Positions 57,190 to 64,000 of a DNA stretch of 64,000 bases are shown here, piece after piece. The notes beneath the pieces were generated by a model. That model saw only the letters and a list, made by a program, of their open reading frames with translations, was not told the DNA's origin and ran no database searches. Position numbers and translations under genes: made by a program. Source of the stretch: Schistocerca nitens (Eukaryota > Arthropoda > Insecta > Orthoptera > Acrididae); NCBI RefSeq assembly GCF_023898315.1, contig NC_064616.1:543173602-543237601 (forward strand), read 5' to 3'. The stretch's first letter is position 1; every line of letters begins with the position of its first letter.

Positions 57190-60100
57190 AGCTGAGTAGA
57201 ATATGATGAGAATATGCAAGAGGTTACGGAAAAGGCAGTACTGCTATATGTCCAATCAGTGATAATCAAACGTAATCCGACGGAGTATCAGGAACTGAAA
57301 CTTGATGCAATTGACACTGACTCGCCACATTCAACAGATAGGAGTAGTAAGGAAGGAGGTTATCAGTTCGACTTAAAAGACTTTTTAAAACAAAAGAGGG
57401 AACAGTTGAAAGACCAGAGGAAAAGAATAAAAATGTGGTGGAGAAGAAATTAAAGACATGGTGGAAAAGGTCAAAAATAAAAATAAACAGAAGGAAGAGA
57501 GTCTAAGGAACTGTATTCGAGAGATAAGGATAGAAACCAAAAACATCCAGAAAATTGCAGAGGAATCTCAGGAAAACGTGAATCCGGCCGCAAACAAAGC
57601 AGACGAAGCAAAAAGTGTAGTGAAATAAACGTTTAGAACTACTAAAAAAACCGACAAGGATAGTCAGGAAGCAATTTCAAATCTACACATGGAATCAACA
57701 ACACAGAGCAGTGTAAGATTATGTGGTATCACGATTCAAGAGCCCAGTAAAATTCTTAGAATTCACGATCTACAAATATGTTTCTGGACATGCCATGCGT
57801 ACTAGGGGAGTAATCAAGCACTTCTATGCCACACTTCCGCTTAGTTACCAACATATTCAACTGGCAGAAGCAGTGTTGATATAATTGCTTTCTGTAACAG
57901 GCTACGTGAACCTGAATTTGCCTTTAATGCTCAGCACAGCTGCACATGGAGGCACGATTATGAAGGACACTTTCGCAAACGATAATGTTAGTGGAGGGAA
58001 GATAATTATAATAACAGAAACAGATATTCAATAAATGGAAACCATTAGATCAATGAAGGTTACGGGAACAACCATGTGCCAAGTAATGGAGATGTGAATG
58101 GTGGAAGAAGAAACAATAATGTATTCGACAACAGAGGTTGGAACACACAGAGAAGCTTGGAGAGCACTGTAAAACAGCAGATGGCGCAGACTGGTGAATA
58201 ATGAATGTGGAGAACGTTTTGAAGGTAAAAACGGAAGTGGTGTGTCAGGCCATAACATAGAAAACATCGTCTGATTACAAGGACTGAACCCAAAACACCA
58301 TCAATATGATTAGATCCCTCCTAGGAACTGACGTCTGGAGAGCGTGGTGAAGGCAAATTCAACACCCACATCATTAACCAGTCGCAGTCTCCTCGACGAA
58401 ATCGAATACAATGACACGTCGGAGTCTTACCCAAGGAGACGGAATTAAATGCGACAAGGGACGTACATCCTATATTGAAGATGACAACAGGCAATGTGGA
58501 ACTATACCGAATTTTGGATGGTGGCATCCCAATATTTGCAATTGCAGGAATGGCATTTAATATATGTAAAACAAATCATAGGTGGCTCGCGTTATCGCTC
58601 AGATAAGTTAAAATTTGAGGTTCTACCTCTGGAAAAAATCACTGATGAGCTTAAGCAAGTAAGGCTTGGATCAATGTATGAAGGACACATTTTGACAGGA
58701 AATTTCTTCGTGGTTTGTAAATAGGCAGCTGATCTTATAAAAGTAATGGACACCTCGAGTGACTATGCTGAATTGCCTGATCTGGGATGTGGCGAAGTTA
58801 CCATGCAAAGAGCAGGAAAAGTACAATTGTGATTTGAGGAACAAGCTATTCGGTCACAGAGTCTGGGAGGTTGTTTGCATCAGTGTGTTGGCTGTCATAA
58901 AAGAAAGTCTGAGTATATTTATGGGTACAAAGCAGATGACGACGATTCGAGGACTGAGGAACAATAAATGAAAAGAGAAACTTAGCTTACCATCCAGGAA
59001 CGGGTAAATCGGATTATGAACGTAGGAGCAGAAGACATGCGCAACCTACAACTTCCAGTACGTGTTAATGAGAGCCAAAGCACATCAAACATTCTTTGTA
59101 ACTCTGTACACTATCCTATTAGCTCACCGAGCAAAAGGGCATCTGAAAATATCGGGAATGTCACGAGAAGTGATCATTGAACATGCAGTGTCTACGTATA
59201 GTAGTCCGTTACGAGTCGTTGAGAAGATGGATTGGTCCACTTAGTACTGGATTCCAGACAAATCAATACAATAATAACTTCGTAAATAGACAGACCACAA
59301 AACGCCGGAAGAACTGTTACAGAGGTTCCATAGACTAAGGTTTTTTCGTCAATAGACCTTCAGTAACGTTTCTGGCAACGTGAGTTACACCTATCCTGAA
59401 GCACATGGCGTCATAATCTCACTCCACAGCTACAAATTTCGCCGGTTACCCTTTGGAGTAAAAATATTTTAGGCATAATTCGTCCACAGACTGATTGGTC
59501 TTGTTTACGAGGTCGTAACGGGAGATGGGAGATATCACACGCTACGTCGATGGCCTCTTAATCGCTAAGGGAACTTGGAAGGACTACGTCGATGGCCTCT
59601 TAATCGCTAAGGGAACTTGGAAGGACCCTTGCATGTGTTGCTCAGTGCACTGAAAAATCATGGAGTACTCGTCAACCTGGAAAAGTCATTTTTCCTCGCA
59701 ATAGAAGTATAGCTTTTGGAACACACATTTGCAATGGCAGAAATGATCAAAGCTACCCCAGAGATATTACAACCCACTACCCAGTTTCCTACGCCTCAGA
59801 CACGGAAGGACTTTACAAGGTTCCTTGATGTCGTCAATTTTTGCAAGTAATTCATAAAGATAGACTCGTTAGCAGCGCTAAGACTCTATGCACTGACAGG
59901 AAAATAGACGCCGTGGATTTGGGACGAACTAGCTGAGAATGAGTTTCAAGCACAGTCAGGGGCACTAATAAATGTACCAGTATTAGCACATCCTGACCTG
60001 TAGGCCGATTTTTACTTTATGAGGTAGAGTACTGATGAAAGTGAGAAATATTTTCCCATGACCAAGCTCGTGGCCTTAGACGTGTTTGGCAGTTTCAAAA

Positions 60101-60535
60101 ACTCAGGTACTCCTTGTTTGGATGAAAGATGAGGCTATCCACAGATTAGAATTCCTTTTCACAGCCAGACTCACCTGTAATATGTTAACCCATTGGGTAG
60201 CCGATTTACAGGAATTTGATTTCTCTATTATATATGTACCATTGCAATTGCACTGTCATATTCGCCAGAAGAGAGGACACACAAAGTGTTAGAGATAGCC
60301 TAAACTCACCATTTCAGCCTGTAATATATAAGGAATGGGGTCTTTGAAACCTGCTTAACGGTAACTCTGCAAGACATAGCTATAGAAAAGGACAAGACAT
60401 CGCCCTGCAACGACTGAAGGATAGATAGTGAGACATGGAAGAAATATCTGTTTGGGTGTTCTGCCTGGTACGAAAGGGAATCTTCTTTCACAGGTAGAGT
60501 CCAACAAATTCCCTGGAGGGCATTGCTTACCAAAG
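57190..60535 (+). pseudogene. Decayed Ty3/Gypsy gag-pol remnant
   Basis: Starts with a charged coiled-coil Gag-like frame (57214-57453, then continuing with stops as a lysine/glutamate-rich helix). HSCTWRHDYEGHFRK and an Asn/Gly-rich stretch follow near 57930-58120. RT: KGHLKISGMSREVI, then SPLRVVEKMDWS (59130-59240), TPEELLQRFH-like sequence across frames near 59300-59330, the active-site block YVDGLLIAKG (Asp to Gly change in YVDD), LEKSFFLAIE, HTFAMAEMIKATPEILQPTT (59725-59780), and RKDFTRFLDVVNFCK. A 42-bp duplication repeats the active site. RNase H and spacer sequence thin out to 60535, where a SINE has inserted. No LTRs found. Confidence 0.78.
59543..59626 (+). repeat. In-frame 42-bp tandem duplication over the RT active site
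   Basis: Two identical units (59543-59584, 59585-59626) of 14 codons each, both encoding YVDGLLIAKGTWKD. Zero differences between units, unlike the decayed surroundings. Confidence 0.95.
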
Positions 60536-60741
60536 AATGGTTCGAAATGGTTCACATGTCTCTCAGCACTATGGGACTTAACATCTGAGGTCATCAATCC
60601 CCTAGAACTTAGAAGTACTTCAACCTAACACACCGGAGGACATCACACACACCCATGCCACAGGCAGGATTCGAACTTGCGACCGTAGCGGTCACGCGGT
60701 TCCAGACTGTAGTGCCTCGAACCACTCGGCCACCCCGGCGG
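60536..60741 (-). mobile_element. SINE, family A, diverged
   Basis: AAATGGTTCACATGTCTCTC at the left, then the family body with several substitutions, B box reverse complement GGATTCGAACTTGCG and CACCCCGGCGGC at the tRNA-like end. More diverged than other copies; no clear target duplication. Confidence 0.88.
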
Positions 60742-62416
60742 CTTCGCAACCACAAACACAGCTGTTGCTGCCTGTATGAGAGTCAAGGGGACATAGACAT
60801 GTAGGACTCGGGAGGAAGATTAATATGAGCGGCCGACGTCCCTCATGTTCTAACATTAATATCTAGGTCAGTTTTATGAGATAAAGCAGGTTACAGGAGT
60901 AGTGCAAGTGCGAAATTGCATTTAAAACTTTTTCCTTTTACCCCAGAATTACATAACTTACATTATAGACAGCCTTTTTATTCACTTCACAGCCAATTCA
61001 GTGATTCAGATATGGAAGGAAAGGCTGACAGATGATGGAGAAACTAGAACGTTAACAAGGAAAATGATTTCATTATGAAATTAATCGGCCAGTTTTGTTA
61101 GATAAACCTTCAATACACTTATTTATATAATTAGAAAGTGATACAGATGTATACCATGATGAGTAGTTTCACAGATTATAAGGAACTTCCCTGCCGCTAT
61201 CGAGGAAGAAATAGATGCAGACACACAACATTTACTTAACCATGGCATGTGTACAGCAAAGACTTCCGCAACGAGGAAACCCATAAACATGAAAGCTCTG
61301 CACGAGGCGACACAGCAGTGTCCGCAACCTCCTGCCATGGCTATTGTCCTATTCCCAGGAGTGCTCGTCGACAGATGACGTCAGTCGTCAATCGATGGTG
61401 CCGCTCGCGGTCAACTGGAATGACACAATACACATAATATGAAAAACAAGTGCAGACGGATTCAAAACATTGCCTACAGGCTGTGTTTTATAAATGTATG
61501 CAGTCTTCAGTCAAAAACACTTCTATATTTAGGGTCTACGCACATTGTACTTTGAGCCCAGTGGCTGCTTATTCAGAGCGTCATCTGTTAATGAAAAACA
61601 TCTATGTTATTAAATTGATTATGTGAGTTTTAAGATACTTTATATTTGTCAAAATTTGTAGTTGCAAATAGTACAGCCAATATCTAGAGCCCCAGTTACT
61701 TGCTTCTTTTAGAATACAATATAATACATAAACTGTTACACACTTCTGTTCTTAGTGTAGGTTTCCTATTAATATCATTTTACAGTTAAGTATATCAATT
61801 TTCTAGTAATCGGCTAAGAAAATAGTATTACCATCCTTAGGGGGCACTACATTCGCCCTGTGACCAGTGCAAAGGTGTGTGCTGTTGCCTAGCAGTACAA
61901 GCAGGAAGGCGTTGGAGAAAACTTTTCGCATGCAAGTCATAAAATGTTCTTGTAGAGGGTTGATCGATGAGACGACTGTGCCACGTGCGTCTTCTGTCCA
62001 TATTAGGCAACAATTTCTACCGGTGGACAAAATTATTAGGATTGTTCGTTTCTTTCTTTTCCATCTAAAGAGTGATAATATACTCGCAAAGAACTGAACG
62101 CCATAAATAAGAACTATTGTGTGCTTCACAAACTAATGAAGAAAGATTTTCCAAACGAAAGGGTGACAGGAAATGAATGTCGGCGATAAACACAAAACGT
62201 TCAACAGCACACAAAATTCAAAAACTAAGATAACGTCCGAAAGACCGGAATGTATTGTAACTACAGCTTTTATCACACACACACAAACCGAAAACCCCAA
62301 ACCTCTTATTAAACATATTTTGAGATATCTTTCTTTCGAAAGGAAGTCGCTGTCATATCGCAAGGTGGTCGCGAAATCTGTTCAGCTGCCATAAAAGGAG
62401 CAGCGTGACGACAATA
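60742..62416. other. No gene recognised
   Basis: The first 60 bases could continue the Gypsy remnant, since a histidine-glycine pair is readable near 60790-60830, but this is too weak to call. The rest is AT-rich with short unrelated ORFs. A short CA run lies at about 62275-62285. Confidence 0.3.
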
Positions 62417-63710
62417 TACACTCGACAGCAAAGAAAGAGGGTCACGCCTCAATTCCCAGGTGTAGGCTGCACCGGATTGTATGCAACCAACATAGCATAT
62501 CTGTGTTGCACATCGTCGCAACCCTCCACAGTAGAGTCGTTGTAAGATACACAATGGGTACCACTAGAGACTACTAGAGAACACCGGTCTTTACGACAGT
62601 CCGTCCAGATGTAAAGTAACATTACGATACTACTGAAGAGATCAGACAGTCCTTAACGTTTGTAAACTGAACTTAATTACAATAAGTTACATTTCAAACG
62701 TTAAGGGACAACTAATTTTCTCACATAAATAGTTCAGTAATTCTTCGGCGCAGTTAAATATTTGAGACAGATTATGGATTCGTAAAGTTGTATCGCAGTT
62801 GGAAACAAGTTCTTTGCTGTCTAAAAGGATTACTCAACACATGCTGAACGTTGTTCCACGTTCAACAGAGTGTGGTTTCGCATCAACTTTATGTAACACT
62901 AACCAGTTAACAGAAAACGTGCTTAACAGCGGCTTGCACTCTACGGAAATCCCAACATTACAAGCGAATCACAAGTAATATAATTGTTCACATTACTCAT
63001 CAACAGTTACTTGTACACAAAGTTGTACTTTAAATGACATGACCAACGTCTTCGTTCTGAATCCGGATGCAAACCCAAAGCGTAGGGCCATTGTTAACCA
63101 ATGCATAGCTTTGTGCCTTATCGAGACTCGATCACAAGGCAAAAAGAGACCTCAAATATTGACGTTTGCACCAGTATCAGTTATCAATTCTCAACTTGAA
63201 CCTAAGTGACGATAATGTTTGTACGAAGCCAGGAACCCTAACATGATAATTACCGTCTTGGTAGTTAACCTCGAAAGACGTATATTGTTGCACTGTCAAG
63301 GAACAAAGGATGCACATTTTAATTGAAATGCCATCATGTAATGCTGGTGACAAGGATGCGAACACAGCACCTAATCGGATTGTTGAATAAGTCCTTAAAA
63401 TCAGATTGAAGATATCACAATTTGTCACCAGTAATGAGGGTGGAACCTTAAATGACAACTGAAGTTGTATTGCCTCACCGGGATTCGAGCCCGGCACCTA
63501 CCTCCTTCCTTGTGTAACCCGGAGCAGACGTGAAGTGTCCAATGTTGGTCCACCATTAGCGAGATGTGCACCTTTTTATCTAGAAATAAGGCGACGAAAA
63601 CTTCTATGCTGACTGAAAGTCGAACGCCGCACACATGGCAATGAAGACACGTTAATAATGAAATTCTTATTCAGTGGTAACTGGGAGTAGCATGTTTAGT
63701 TGCAAACCTT
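62417..63710 (+). repeat. Uninterrupted copy of the repeat split at 3580/14106
   Basis: Matches 3580-4173 in its left half and 14106-14700 in its right half, in the same order and strand, and so shows the arrangement before the Gypsy insertion. The right half contains recurring AAATGAC/AAATGCC-type starts followed by tRNA-like B-box complements (CGGGATTCGAGCCCGGCACC near 63480; GATGCGAAC near 63355; GGATGCAAACCC near 63064). Confidence 0.75.
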
Positions 63711-64000
63711 AAGGCCTTTCTCATCCCTACTAACGTGTTGCCTAATATCTGCGATATCATGGTGTTAATTTGCAAGTGGTTTGACTGCCGTAAAGAGCAA
63801 TGTTCTCTAGTAGTCGTGTAGCATTGAGATGTAAATGAAGTGCCTCAGCAGAAAGTAATTTCCATCGTGCAGCACGTATTGTTTCAGAGACGCTGAGTAC
63901 ATGTTATAACTGCACAAAACGTGTATTATGTACTACGTATATAGTATTATTTGTAGAATCTGCAGCCAAATCTGTTTACTTTTACATTCCGCTTAGTTAT
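63711..64000. other. No gene recognised
   Basis: Right edge of the window; AT-rich, nothing identifiable. Confidence 0.3.

Noticed and set aside
1-64000. CRISPR arrays, rRNA genes, bacterial-type operons
   Set aside because: None seen; the sequence is clearly of eukaryotic, repeat-rich character.

Overview
The window looks like intergenic or intronic DNA from a large insect genome, most likely an orthopteran (grasshopper or locust, Schistocerca-like). The main reason is one tRNA-derived SINE family that I recognise from that group and that occurs eight times here plus a fragment. The species assignment is from memory of the repeats, not from a search. I find no host protein gene, rRNA or functional tRNA. 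Nearly everything recognisable is a mobile element or its remains, many of them nested.

Layout. 1-2310: minus-strand LINE (endonuclease and start of RT) running off the left edge and split by a 697-bp insertion with 5-bp target duplication. 3580-14700: a middle-repetitive sequence (second copy at 62417-63710) split by a Ty3/Gypsy-type LTR element (4174-14105, 4-bp TSD) whose gag is joined directly to integrase. That element is itself split by a smaller, opposite-strand LTR element (10042-12313, 5-bp TSD) that keeps only an integrase remnant. 15586-17278: degraded Tc1 and mariner transposases. 18600-23350: SINEs in unrecognised sequence. 23745-27163: minus-strand CR1-like LINE with an SGNH-esterase-like ORF1, an endonuclease and an internally deleted RT, split by two SINEs. 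27787-28888 and 40270-41157: truncated plus-strand copies of the same LINE. 29640-33860: two more transposase pseudogenes. 35294-37545: pseudogene of a protein family I cannot name, split by a 577-bp palindromic element. 46700-52260: minus-strand jockey-like LINE broken by a mariner remnant, a complete Tc1 element and a SINE. 57190-60535: decayed Gypsy gag-pol with a tandem duplication over the RT active site, cut by a SINE. 

The only complete mobile-element gene is the Tc1-like transposase at 49268-50290 (340 residues, intact D,D,E, both terminal inverted repeats, TA duplication). Its second D and its E are 32 residues apart instead of the usual 34. The other elements carry stops, frameshifts, deletions or replaced catalytic residues. 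The nesting gives a relative history: LINEs and decayed transposases first, then the Gypsy element, then the nested LTR element, Tc1 and SINEs. LTR identities are about 98% by eye.
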